Shown piece after piece: positions 49,830-57,470 of a stretch of 64,000 bases of DNA. Position 1 is the stretch's first letter. Each line of letters opens with the position of its first letter. Source of the DNA: Symbiodinium microadriaticum (lineage: Eukaryota; Sar; Dinophyceae; Suessiales; Symbiodiniaceae); the NCBI GenBank assembly GCA_001939145.1, contig LSRX01000067.1:1014265-1078264 (forward strand). The letters are read 5' to 3'. The notes under the pieces are model-generated. The model was not told the origin of the DNA. It worked only from the letters and a program-made list of their open reading frames with translations, and made no database searches. Position numbers and translations under genes: made by a program.

Positions 49830-50179
49830 AGCGGTGGTGGAGGTGGTGGTGGAGGTGGTGGTGGTGCTGGTCGTGGTGGTGCGAGTGGCTTTACTAGGCA
49901 CAGCTTGTGGTAGTTAGCAGTAGTAGTGGTAGCCGCTAAGAGTCAGTAGTGGTCGTCGCCATAGTATAGTAGCGGTAGGAGGCAAAGGAGGAGGAGGAGG
50001 AGGAGGAGGCAGCCGTCAGGAGCAAAAGCTAGAGTAGATGTCCTCGTCCAGAAGCTAAACCCGACAAATTCAATCCGGAACTCCTAAACCTCCCCCCTCC
50101 CCCAAACCCTTGCGAGGTGCCTTCTAGCGCCATGGCAATGGCCATCTGTGCTTCGGTCACCGTGTCCATGGGACTCGAC
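31116..50179 (-). CDS. IMPDH: Inosine-5'-monophosphate dehydrogenase (IMPDH), spliced gene, 5' end missing
   Basis: IMPDH oxidises IMP to XMP with NAD+, the committed step of guanine nucleotide synthesis, as a cytosolic tetramer. Twenty-four minus-strand exons join in consistent phase into about 426 codons in family order: [24 protein letters not shown]; two CBS-domain segments ([63 protein letters not shown]); [144 protein letters not shown]. Introns run from 83 to about 1,870 nt. Normal IMPDH is about 500 residues, so roughly 60-75 N-terminal residues and the last few C-terminal ones are not found. The cysteine-loop Cys is Ser and the Arg-Tyr flap is missing, so activity is doubtful. IMPDH identity is firm; exact exon edges are my reading. 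Confidence 0.93.
31719..32590. repeat. GATA/GATG/GGTAA satellite field inside an IMPDH intron
   Basis: GATA (31721-31900), GGCT and GGAT (31920-32000), GGTAA/AGGTA pentanucleotide (32070-32176), GATA/GATC (32215-32455), GACA. It fills much of intron 23. Confidence 0.95.
33010..33042 (-). CDS. IMPDH: IMPDH exon 23: [11 protein letters not shown]
   Basis: Eleven codons, [11 protein letters not shown], matching 'QDIGAKSLTQVRAM'. Acceptor GGCAG|G, donor ATT|GT. The following intron (31193-33009) holds the tetranucleotide field. Confidence 0.8.
33226..33270. repeat. CATA/CATG array
   Basis: Short tetranucleotide run in IMPDH intron 22-23 region, next to a TTTAGGG tract. Confidence 0.9.
33314..33369 (-). 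CDS. IMPDH: IMPDH exon 22: [18 protein letters not shown]
   Basis: Reads [18 protein letters not shown], the potassium-site/C-terminal segment. Acceptor TGAG|G. The frame requires donor CAG|GA, a GA-AG intron. Confidence 0.93.
34312..34363 (-). CDS. IMPDH: IMPDH exon 21: shortened flap, [10 protein letters not shown]
   Basis: Reads [17 protein letters not shown]. In the family YRG is followed by about 28 residues (MGSLxAM...RYF...) before GVxGAVxDKG; here only IASS separates them inside one exon with no acceptor AG between. Acceptor GCAG|G, donor AAAG|GC. Confidence 0.92.
34672..34755. mobile_element. Hairpin element family B, partial copy
   Basis: AATAATTACTCTTTACCAGGG and GAAGGCCCTATATTACACC match copies 1 and 3; the left end is missing. 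Lies in IMPDH intron 20. Confidence 0.45.
34926..35017 (-). CDS. IMPDH: IMPDH exon 20: [15 protein letters not shown]
   Basis: The largest exon found; reads [20 protein letters not shown] then [10 protein letters not shown]. This is the second phosphate site and start of the flap. Acceptor GCCAG|G, donor AAG|GC. An internal GGTGAGT is not used, as the frame runs through it. Confidence 0.96.
35200..35585 (+). repeat. Telomere-like tract with about 60-bp higher-order unit
   Basis: A unit containing GGGATTTGGGGTTCAGGG, TTTAGGG and TTTCGGGTTTCGGGTTAAGG recurs about five times. Lies in IMPDH intron 19. Confidence 0.85.
36112..36152 (-). CDS. IMPDH: IMPDH exon 19: [10 protein letters not shown]
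   Basis: Reads [13 protein letters not shown] plus split glycine. Acceptor TGAG|G, donor CTGG|GC. TTTAGGGTTTAGGG lies about 35 nt from the acceptor and CCCTTAACCC about 30 nt past the donor. Confidence 0.93.
36454..36500 (-). CDS. IMPDH: IMPDH exon 18: [10 protein letters not shown]
   Basis: Reads [16 protein letters not shown], the phosphate-binding signature of IMPDH with the conserved Asp. Acceptor TCACAG|G, donor GGGG|GC. CCCTAAA lies to the left and TTTAGGG-like sequence to the right in plus orientation. Confidence 0.95.
36851..36871 (-). CDS. IMPDH: IMPDH exon 17: 21-nt micro-exon ASAVYNV
   Basis: Seven codons, ASAVYNV, exactly filling '[20 protein letters not shown]'. Acceptor CCCTTGCAG|G with a pyrimidine-rich lead; donor GTT|GT. 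Confidence 0.85.
37193..37225 (-). CDS. IMPDH: IMPDH exon 16: GCGRAQ
   Basis: An 11-codon exon, [11 protein letters not shown], matching the 'CGRPQ' segment after the cysteine loop. Acceptor GCCAG|G, donor CAG|GC. Confidence 0.82.
38124..38177 (-). CDS. IMPDH: IMPDH exon 15: GMG active-site loop with Ser for Cys
   Basis: Reads [18 protein letters not shown]. The family sequence here is '[17 protein letters not shown]', where Cys is the catalytic nucleophile; this copy has Ser (TCG). Acceptor TAAG|G, donor ACG|GC. An alternative is an earlier GC donor about 14 nt upstream plus an unseen micro-exon that restores Cys. Confidence 0.9.
38225..38333. mobile_element. Hairpin element family B, copy 2 (in IMPDH intron)
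   Basis: Ends TAATATAGGGGCCTCAATAA and the complement of AAGCCTCTATATTA. The AATTAGAATAGGGTTTTGGGG stretch matches the right half of copy 1 in reverse. Confidence 0.75.
39135..39164 (-). CDS. IMPDH: IMPDH exon 14: [10 protein letters not shown]
   Basis: A 30-nt, ten-codon exon continuing [14 protein letters not shown]. Acceptor CGAG|G, donor TTG|GC. Confidence 0.88.
39290..39346. repeat. TATG, TA and TG microsatellite
   Basis: Simple repeat in IMPDH intron 13. Confidence 0.9.
39805..39853 (-). CDS. IMPDH: IMPDH exon 13: [13 protein letters not shown]
   Basis: Reads [16 protein letters not shown]; the conserved asparagine of GGN is present. Acceptor CCAG|G, donor GTC|GC. Confidence 0.94.
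40756..40791 (-). CDS. IMPDH: IMPDH exon 12: [11 protein letters not shown]
   Basis: A 36-nt exon reading [11 protein letters not shown], the NAD-side segment after 'DSS'. Acceptor TGAG|G, donor AG|GC; both split arginine codons join cleanly. Confidence 0.9.
   Translation of the reverse strand, partial: AGRQRGPAGDH
41358..41434 (-). CDS. IMPDH: IMPDH exon 11: AGADVIAFD
   Basis: Reads [20 protein letters not shown] then IAFDN. The family has 'AGVDVVVLDSSQG'; the aspartate is kept but the two serines read Asn and Arg after joining exon 12. Acceptor CGAG|G, donor CG|GC. Confidence 0.92.
41518..41553 (-). CDS. IMPDH: IMPDH exon 10: return to the barrel (weaker call)
   Basis: Reads [12 protein letters not shown], aligned with family 'LLVGAAVGTR'. 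Acceptor TTTAG|G, donor CGG|GT. It fits the phase of both neighbours, but similarity is modest. The next intron is only 83 nt. Confidence 0.65.
43165..43247 (-). CDS. IMPDH: IMPDH exon 9: [12 protein letters not shown]
   Basis: Reads [20 protein letters not shown] then ATKDPHSG, the end of CBS 2. Acceptor GTCAG|GG, donor GGT|GC. The frame also stays open upstream of the acceptor for about 20 codons; the phase of exon 8 decides the start. Confidence 0.92.
43485..43695 (+). repeat. Telomere-like tract, TTTAGGG orientation, highly varied
   Basis: TTTAGGG, TTTGGGG and CTTGGGG words; in IMPDH intron 8. Confidence 0.8.
44250..44305 (-). CDS. IMPDH: IMPDH exon 8: KKGKLPI of CBS 2
   Basis: Reads [18 protein letters not shown]. 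Acceptor CTCAG|G, donor AATG|GC. Flanked on its intron-start side by CCCTAAA-type sequence (44213-44240). Confidence 0.92.
44335..44470 (-). repeat. Telomere-like tract, CCCTAAA orientation
   Basis: CCCTAAACTCTGAA is the commonest unit. Confidence 0.85.
44548..45030. repeat. CATA/CATG array, GGAT array and GT run inside an IMPDH intron
   Basis: CATA then CATG (44550-44645), mixed TATA/CATG to about 44940, GGAT at 44941-44990, then GT. Confidence 0.95.
45247..45320 (-). CDS. IMPDH: IMPDH exon 7: MTPxEKLxTAKEG
   Basis: Reads [20 protein letters not shown] then GIGL, matching 'EVMTPREKLVTAKEGITL'. Acceptor GGAG|G, donor AA|GC; the split lysine codon joins exon 8 to give GLKEANEVL. Confidence 0.9.
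45834..45911 (-). CDS. IMPDH: IMPDH exon 6: CBS 1 end, RRDAEF
   Basis: Reads [19 protein letters not shown] then VDHNSVV; compare family 'GKLLGIVTSRDIDFV'. Acceptor GAG|GAT. The donor is one of several overlapping GTG triplets, so the 3' edge is uncertain by 3-6 nt. A TTTAGGG tract lies directly upstream in the intron (45920-46000). Confidence 0.88.
45925..46250 (+). repeat. Telomere-like tract, TTTAGGG orientation
   Basis: Long, degenerate G-rich tract beginning about 15 bp outside IMPDH exon 6, at the acceptor side of that exon. Confidence 0.85.
47367..47475. mobile_element. Hairpin element family B, copy 1 (in IMPDH intron)
   Basis: Terminal inverted repeat ATATAGGGGCCTNAATAA about 18 bp, with a palindromic AT-rich centre. 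About 105 bp. A second identical copy at 51715-51823 comes from the duplicated block. Confidence 0.8.
47784..47824 (-). CDS. IMPDH: IMPDH exon 5: CBS 1 strand [10 protein letters not shown]
   Basis: Reads [13 protein letters not shown], the conserved 'GFSGVPVTE' of the first CBS motif. Acceptor CTCAG|GT, donor CAG|GT. It lies in the duplicated block; the other copy is at 52132-52172. Confidence 0.9.
47960..48022 (-). CDS. IMPDH: IMPDH exon 4: start of CBS 1
   Basis: Reads [20 protein letters not shown] and shares a cysteine codon with exon 5. Acceptor CTGAG|GC, donor ACAT|GT. It lies in the duplicated block; the other copy is at 52308-52370. Confidence 0.87.
48063..48183. mobile_element. Hairpin element family C
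   Basis: CACTAATGTAGGGGCCTTGCA at the left pairs with the complement of GACCCCTAGAGTGC at the right. Loose matches to the right end occur near 32680, 39386 and 45465. It straddles the right edge of duplicated copy 1. Confidence 0.5.
48393..48450 (-). CDS. IMPDH: IMPDH exon 3: helix leading into the CBS module
   Basis: Reads [19 protein letters not shown] plus one base, matching the family segment 'EEQ..EVRKVKRFE.GFI'. Acceptor CAAG|G, donor ATAA|GC. Confidence 0.88.
48778..48809 (-). CDS. IMPDH: IMPDH exon 2: GGIGIIH motif
   Basis: A 32-nt exon that completes a glycine codon with exon 1 and reads [11 protein letters not shown]. Acceptor GCAG|GT, donor CCG|GC. The intron before it (48810-50120) contains the N gap and the GGT repeats. 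Confidence 0.9.
49396..50010. repeat. GGT/GTA/GGA triplet field spanning the N gap
   Basis: GGT at 49402-49463, GTA/GTC triplets to 49577, N, then GGCGGT, GGT and GAGGAG to 50010. Confidence 0.9.
49578..49798. other. Assembly gap, 221 N
   Basis: A run of N between GTAGGAG/GGT repeats on the left and GGCGGT repeats on the right; it lies in IMPDH intron 1. Confidence 1.
50121..50179 (-). CDS. IMPDH: IMPDH exon 1 (first found): SSPMDTV motif
   Basis: Reads [19 protein letters not shown], an IMPDH signature near the start of the barrel. Acceptor is TATAG|G and donor is GAAG|GC. It starts in phase needing two upstream bases, presumably GT of a valine, so at least one exon lies further 5'. A CCCxAAACCC-type tract lies just beyond the donor side. 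Confidence 0.9.
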
Positions 50180-50917
50180 CTATACTTGGAGGCTCATGGG
50201 AAGCATTCATATTAGCGGGTCTTAGAAACCCAAACTACCCATGAACCTCCGAGTAGCTCCACAGAAGTCTGAGAGTTTAGGGGCAGGCAAGAACTTGGAA
50301 GTGAAGGTTTAGGGCTTAGGGTTCCAGGGTTTAGGGTTTAGGGTTTAGGCACGTTTAGGGTGTGAGGTTGGAGCGTTTAGGGTTCCAGGGTTTAGGGTCC
50401 AGGGTTCAGGGCTTAGGGTTTGGAGATGTCGGGCTTAGGGGTTGAAGGGTTCTGTGTATACTCATACTGGGAGCTGATTGCTTCATTTCTTCGGCTCACC
50501 TGGGTGTACTCGGATTCATTCTGTCACACCTCTTAGACAGTGTACCCAAAAAGGCAAACAAAGCTACAAGTACCTCATACCACAAACCCCAAACCCTGAA
50601 ACTCGAAAAAATCCGACTCAGGACATAGATTCGCAATCGCGGTTTAGGGTTTACGGTTTACTGCTTAGTGCCAAGAGCGCTTTCTCAAACCCCCGCTGCG
50701 GTTGCCACAAACGTCCCTGAGCCGAAGGTATCTCAGCCGGTTGTAAACGGGGGTTGTTGTTCGGACAACTGAAGACACCAACTATGGTACCTAAGTGGTT
50801 TTGCAAAGCCTTCAACACTCGTCCCATGGGCCCCACTGAAATCGGGGGTCCAAAACCCTCAACCGCTTCTCCGGAGGCCCCGTGAAATCGGGGTGTAGGG
50901 CCTGTGTTTGGAGGGAG

Positions 50918-52420
50918 CCCTAAACCCTAAACCCCTAAGTTTAGGGCGTAGGAGCGCTGGGCCACTGGGCTGGACGTGAGCCTCCGCCGGAGCCGAGCTT
51001 CAAGGCCTCTCGAAATGCGACTCGTCCGGGTCCCAGGCCTTCTACTACCTAAACCCTGTAAACCCTAAACCCTAAACTTCATACTACCTAAACCCTAAAT
51101 CCTAAACTTCTACTACCTAAACCCTCTAAACCCTAAACCGCCAGGCGCGGCCCTGAGCCCACGGGCAAACCAAGCTACTTGCGCTTTGTAAAAGCACTGC
51201 GTTGCAGGAAGCGCTTTTGGACGAGGTGTACAGCGCGTTTGGCGCCCTTGAACTTCTCCTGCCCAGCTCTGCCAAACACTCAAAAAGGCACGGCAGGTGC
51301 AGGTGCGGCAGGTGTAGCAAGACATCGTGTTGCCTGACTGCAAGGTGCGGGTGGATGTCAAGGTCAGGGTCGCAGGCAGCTTTGAACCCCTTACCTCGCC
51401 TTTGTGCCACTTCGCAGCGGAGGAGTGACCGGCCGCGGTGAGGCTTAGGGTCTGAGATTTCGGAACTTTAGGACGACTTGTAAGGCAGGCTCATGCAGGG
51501 CTTAAGATGTGCGGTTAAGTTTAGGGGCTCAGAGATCGATGGAACACCTCACATACATGCCAGACAGCCTTGGATTCCAATCCTGGATGAACAAGCAGCT
51601 TGTTTCGTCACATGGGCTGAAGACAAACGAACACAAGCGGTTCCAGGATCATGGCCCAACCTGACTCGCTTGGCCTAATCGTGCATGCGTCTACCACGGC
51701 AAAAGGCGAGCTTTTAATATAGGGGCCTAAATAACTACCAACACTATTTTGGGGGTTCCTTGTTATAACTATAGTATAATATACCCCAAGACCCTATTCT
51801 AATTATTGAGGCCCCTATGTTACGCTGAATGAAGAGGTGATTGATGCGACGTCCTGTGCTCGACAAGTGGCTCACAGCATGCGAAAGATCCCATGCGCGT
51901 TCCTTCATCATTCATCTGATGGGAGGCTCTTGGCACGACTGCCTCCTGGATGAAATGTAAAACTGTAGCTCATGAGGAGCGAATTGGCAGTTGTTCCACG
52001 TCAGCCAGCAGCGCTTGAAAAGCTGTGGGCTCTTGCAAGGGCGGGCTTTGAGCATCCCAAAGATGAATATGTACAGGGCGATACAGATTTTAGGATTTAT
52101 AGATCACATCAAATCAACCCTCTGTGGAGACCTGCCCCGAGTCCTCCGTCACGGGGAAGCCGGAAAAGCCACCTGAGCTCCGGCTGTCAGGAGCTTTTGT
52201 CTACCATGTGCGGCTTGCCTCAGCTGCTTTATCCCATCTTTCAGAAGTCGAAGAACAACGAACCCGAAATCCCTAAACCCTAAACCCTGGATCAAAAGAC
52301 AAGGCACATGTTTCTTGAAGCTTCATCAGCTCCTTGTGCGTCATGCTCGGAGAGATGCATGCAGGCTTGCCTCAGGGCTTCGTTCCAAGAAGGCGCGAGC
52401 AGGACCAAATCACTAATGTA
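50918..52420. repeat. 1,503-bp duplicated block, copy 2, ends at a single N
   Basis: Carries second copies of IMPDH exon 5 (52132-52172) and exon 4 (52308-52370), which here lie 5' of exon 1 and so are out of gene order. Its right edge is exactly the single N at 52421. Identity plus the gap suggests an assembly join or a very recent partial tandem duplication. Confidence 0.93.
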
Positions 52421-52421
52421 N
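52421..52421. other. Single N at a probable contig join
   Basis: A lone N between the end of duplicated copy 2 and a telomere-like tract. Confidence 0.9.
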
Positions 52422-52504
52422 GGGGTCTAGGGGGTTTAGGGTTTGGGGAATACAGAGGGGGGTTTCGGATTCTGCCTTTCAGTTAGGGGGTTTTACCCCG
52501 AAGC

Positions 52505-52617
52505 CATGGCTTCTTCGGTGGAGCTCAAGAGCCTTAGGAACATGCGCCCCATCAACTTCTGCCGCCGGAAACCCGACAGATTCTGCTTTGTTTGGGACCA
52601 TCAGCCAGATCTTCAAG
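52505..52617 (+). CDS. Possible first exon, unrecognised
   Basis: GCCATGG context, then MASSVELKSLRNMRPINFCR and a basic continuation, about 95 bp after the single N. The minus strand is open too. Confidence 0.22.
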
Positions 52618-52744
52618 AGGCCAATACCCCATCAACCTTAACTGATGGCAAAACCTCAACCCAACACCTTAGAACACGAAACGCTAAGCCCCAGAACAGC
52701 AAACCCAAAGTCTCAGGTCAAACATGCACCATAGTTCGAGATTC

Positions 52745-52873
52745 AGGCTTAGCTTCTTGGTTCCTGAGTAGCCCCTTTATAATAAGGGTACCCTTTTTCC
52801 TACTATTCGGTTTTAGTAAGGGGGCCCTAAAATAAAAAGGGCAAAAGGGTACTACTCAGGGACCTAGGCTTAG
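52745..52873. mobile_element. Hairpin element with 8-bp flanking direct repeat
   Basis: AGGCTTAG at 52745-52752 and 52866-52873 flank a 113-bp element whose arms GGTTCCTGAGTAG and CTACTCAGGGACC are inverted. The direct repeat looks like a target-site duplication. The ends resemble those of the 13379 element. Confidence 0.65.
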
Positions 52874-53257
52874 ATAGGTTACCGGAAAGCCGCCTGGATT
52901 TGCAACCCGAGTGCAGCTAATACTGCAGCCCGAAAGCCTGAAGAAGTCCCGGGTTGAGGCCTGCGGAGCCTCAGAACCCCGAAACCCCGAAGCCCCTACA
53001 AACGCTGAAACAACCAAGCTCCGAAAGCTCATGCAACCACAAGTCCGAAAAAAGCCCCACAAACCCGCACGCACCCTAAGGGTCTATATACTTCCCAAAC
53101 ACCAAACCTCAAAAAAACACTCTTCCAAGCCCAAGTACCGAAGTACTCCTTTATTTAGGTCCTTTGGGCTCTTAGGGGAACCCTTTGAACCCATGCAACA
53201 CCGAGCCTTGACTATTGGGTCCTTTGGACCGTCAGGGCTACGGTCATATACCTTTAA

Positions 53258-53402
53258 TTACTCCTAAACCTAAACCCTACACCCTTCACCCTAAACCCTA
53301 AACCCAAAACCCTAAACCCAAAGCCCTGAACCATGAATCCTAAACGCTAAACCCTAAACCCTACACCCTAAAGCCTAAACCCTGAACCCTGAACCCTGAT
53401 AC
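53258..53402 (-). repeat. Telomere-like tract, CCCTAAA orientation
   Basis: CCCTAAA, CCCTGAA and CCCTACA units. Confidence 0.85.
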
Positions 53403-53841
53403 AGCCATAAGCAGAAGGAGGCTCGGCTCTCTTTGCCGTTCATCTCTTCCCGAGCGATCGAAGCTACCGATGCTTTACGAGTCGAAGGATTCTCGGTATT
53501 TTTTAAAAAAGAAACCATAGGTTTTAGGTTTTTTTTTAACCATCGGTTTTAGGCTTTTTTAACACCTATGAGTTTTGTTGAAGCTGAAAACCTCGGCAGA
53601 TGCCTGGGAGGAGAAATAAATCTATGACTCAGCCCTCACAAAGAGTCCTAAGGCTTCATGGGGTACATGAAGTGGTTGCTTGCAGGCCCTGGACCCTACA
53701 TGCAGCTGAATGCGTGGCCATGCGGACCTAATATGGAGCCTGACTACCAGCTCCGAATCTGATGGCTGCGGCATCAAACTGGGCGGTCGGTACAAAGATC
53801 CTGACTGAACCACCCCCAACCAAACACGGGGAGTTGTGAAT

Positions 53842-54085
53842 TCAGATCTGATGCTGTGTAGAGTTTAGGGGCTTGGGGTTTGGACTCCATATGTTATGGT
53901 GTTGGGTCACTTCAAGCTTATTAAAGTCTAAGCTCTGTGTAAGATGATGGGCTTCAGCAGCTTGGTTGGTGTGGTCCACGCACATTTGCTTGAACAAAGA
54001 CTTAGTTAGAACAAGCTGTTGGGCTACACTCTGTACAGACGATATGCAAGGGAATACTACCAAATCCAAATCGATTCCCATCATC
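53842..54085 (-). CDS. Open frame, unrecognised, upstream of IMPDH
   Basis: About 80 codons open from acceptor CCCAG|G at 54085, beginning MMGIDLDLVVFPCISSVQSV. Mixed composition, not low complexity. No family recognised. Confidence 0.28.
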
Positions 54086-55379
54086 CTGGGTACGTGCTCG
54101 ATAGTCCGAAACCCCACACCTGAAACTCTAAGCCGCAAGCCCTAAACCCCAAACCCTTAACCCAAAAGCCTACAGCCTGGGCCCCCAAACCATAAACGCT
54201 ACACCCAAATCCTAAAACTGGGCCCTAAATCCAAGACCCTAAACAACAAACCCTGAACCCTAGCCGTGGCTCATGCTGTATTTACTGACGGACCTAAGTC
54301 ACGAGACTGTAGCTACGTAGCACATGTTTTAACAAAGATGTAGGGAAAAAATCCTGGTTAACAATAAGCTTACTAGAAACATGATAAGATAACGACCAAG
54401 ACCCTAAACCCTAAAGCCTCAAAGCGGCCCAGTTCCACAGACCCTGCCTAAGCCGTCAACCCGGAAAGGCCTAAACCCTGAAGTTGCAAATCCGTAAACA
54501 AAAAGGTCCTAACCCTAAACCCTAAACCCTACACTTAATGTCTAAACCCTAAGCCCTGAGCCTCAGCATTCCGAGCTTCTCCTCGTTGATCTTGCTAGGT
54601 ATCCTCCTTGCTCGAAGGCTCAGGGGGCATCGTGTTTTGCTTGCGTGGCTTTCATGATGTAGGCTTAGGGTCTAGGGTTTCGGGCGCAAGGCTTGGGGTT
54701 CAACTTTGAAGATTTAGGGGTGAGGGTATCCGTTTTAGTTTAGGGCTCTTTTCCGTTTGGACGAAGTCCCCGGCTACGGTTTTAGGTTTAGGGTTTAGGG
54801 TTTAGGATTTGGGCTATATGGTTTCTGCTGAGGCTTACGATGAGGAAATTTGTTGACGTCTGAGGGTTGGTCTTCGTATATAGGCTTCAGCGACTACTTA
54901 GCATAGGGTTTTGGGCTAAATTCTAGTATACTTTCCCAAGGAGCTCTAAGGAATAATACTGGTAACTGTTCAAGCTCCTGTTTTAGCCGCCCTGGGCTTC
55001 AGAGACTGCAGAGCAGGATTTGCTTGATGCTTCAGGGCTCAAGCGCCCGGGGTGTTGCTTTTGTTTGGGTTTCGGGCTGTGTGGTTTTCTTCAAGGCAAG
55101 GTAAGATAGTATATTATAGTATCGCATAGTATAACAGAGCATGACAAGCCTAATCTAGTATGAGATAGTATGATCTGGTATAGCGCAGTATAATGCAGTA
55201 TAGTATAACTGAGTATCGGCTGTTGAGTATATTCTGCTAGGTTTTTCGGGCAAAGAGAGTTTCGGAAGAATTGCATCGTCTGGCTTCATTGCGAACTCGT
55301 GCGTCGTAGGCCCGGGGAAGATTTCATAACATCCTAACACAAGGAGATGAATGAACCGCATCTTGACACCCCGGTCACA

Positions 55380-55403
55380 TGTGTCTGACTGTCTGTCTCT
55401 GCG

Positions 55404-55472
<69 letters not shown>

Positions 55473-55522
55473 GTGTCTATGCGTGCGTGCGTGCGTGTGC
55501 GTGCGTGCGCGTGCGTGCATGA
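55380..55522. repeat. GTCT array then GTGC repeat
   Basis: GTCT from about 55395 to 55470 followed by GTGC/GTGT. Confidence 0.95.
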
Positions 55523-56358
55523 GCCGTGCAGCCGTCTCTGCGGAAACCCGCTCGCACTACTGCCATGATCTTCTCCAGAACCAATCAATCTTTCTATTGG
55601 AAAGGTTGGTCAACTTGGTGCCTGGCTCAAGCCACTCCGTCTCGGAGACAGGCTGTTGGAAGAAGCCTCGCAGAAGAAGCACCCCAAACTCTAATTTCTG
55701 ACCCAACGCCCTGAACCGATATTAAACCTCAAAACCCTGAACGCCAAGTAAACACTGAACCCTCAACCCTGAGCCCTCAATCTGCTTGCAAAGCGAGCTC
55801 TATGAAGAAAATCTCACTCTTGAGCTCTGACCTCTAAATCCGCTTTCTGTCTGCCTCTCTACCTACCTATCTATGTATCTATCCATCCCAAACCCTAAAC
55901 CCCAAGTCCCACACCCGGATTCCGAGTCTGACGCGAGCCTGTTTCCTTCTGGTCGTCGGCTTCCTCGTCCTCGTCCTACAAGGGTGCCAAATGCAGGCGC
56001 CTTAATCGTTAGAGTAGAGTTTGCGGCTCCTTTAAAGTATACTTATAACAAGGAACATTAAAAAGTAGTGCTGAGTACTGGTCAGTACTTCTAGACTACG
56101 AACTCGAACTAAAAATCACCCGAGCCCCCCATGGCCCTACATCCCTAATCCCGCCGGAGAGCCCCGAACCCATTTCCTCAGTCCTAAACCACTAAACCCC
56201 TGAGACCCTAAAACCCTAAAAATGCTAAACCCCTGAAACCCGAAACCCCTAATGCCCCAAACCCCTAAAACCCTAAACTCCTACACCACGAGGCTCAGAT
56301 GATTGTTGGATTAGGTGCTTTTGCTTAAAGAATCGATGCTTCTCCGGTTTTAGGTTTT

Positions 56359-56462
56359 ACCTGTGGCCGAAAAAGACCTACCTTTTTAGGGTTCCTTATT
56401 ATGGTTTCTATATATATATATATATATAATTTCTTAAAAAGGTAAGTCTTTTCGGTTACGGG
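56359..56462. mobile_element. Hairpin element with TA loop
   Basis: TGTGGCCGAAAAAGACCTACC pairs with the complement of GGTAAGTCTTTTCGGTTACGG around a TA run. TGTGGCCGAAAA recurs at 19451 and 30690. Confidence 0.6.
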
Positions 56463-57337
56463 TAGGGTTTGGAGAGTTCCCTAAAGTGGCCGGAATGATT
56501 AGCAATACACGACATTATGCCGCTTACAACCCCCATGTATAACGTTATAGCCTTTAAAAATCGACTACAATCGTAAAGCCCTTGCTAAGGGCATCCTATC
56601 CATCGAAGCCCCCAAAACTACAGGGAACGCTGAGACCCGTAGCTGGAAGACTGGACTCGCCGGCTTCAACGAAGGATGTATAGGGCTTCATAACCCTAAA
56701 TTCTAAACCCTAAACCCAGAATCCTAAACCCTAAACCCTAAACCATAAATCCCAAACCCTAAATCCTAACATCTGACGTTTAGGGTTCGGGCTTTAGGTT
56801 TTAGGGTCCAGGGTTTAGCTCCATGGAGGGGGGCACAGCCAGGCTTGAAGTCTTCGGTTTGGGGGGGGCTTGGGATTTCGTGGTTTCGGCCAAGGGTTTA
56901 GGGTTTAGGGTTTAAGGGTTCAGGGTTTGAGGGTTCAGGGTTTAGAAATCACAGCTAGAAGTGGTTTTCGCAAAAAGCGAAACCCGCCTTTTAGCTATTT
57001 GCCCAGGGTTGCTGTCGATGCCGCCAAGCACGCAACACTTACACATGGCTTTAAATGCCGGTGCCTTCTTGAGGATGGGACAAATCTGACTCAAGGCCTT
57101 GTGCTATGTTTCCCTTTGCAGGTTCGACCTGGAAGATCGACTCCCAACCTTCAATCCTAAACCCTAAAAGCCTCAAAACCCTAAACCCCTAAATCTTGAG
57201 CCCTAAACCCTTGGGATCTACAGAAAGCCCGAAGCCAACCCTGAAACCCGTAAAACCACTGAACACCTACACCCTAGACCATTAGTAAACCCTGAACCCC
57301 CAGACGACTAAACACCAAAAACCCAAAACCCCAAAGA

Positions 57338-57443
57338 ACATAGGGGCGTATATAATTACCAATACTATTTTGGGAATTCCTTATTGTAGTGATATAGTGT
57401 ACCCCAAAAACCCTGCTCTAATTCTGAGGCCACTATATTACAC
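57338..57443. mobile_element. Hairpin element family B, copy 3
   Basis: ACATAGGGGCGTATATAATTA at the left, CTGAGGCCACTATATTAC at the right; the middle CCAATACTATTTTGGGAATTC matches copy 1. Confidence 0.75.
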
Positions 57444-57470
57444 CCCCCCCAACTTTCATCATTTTCAACC

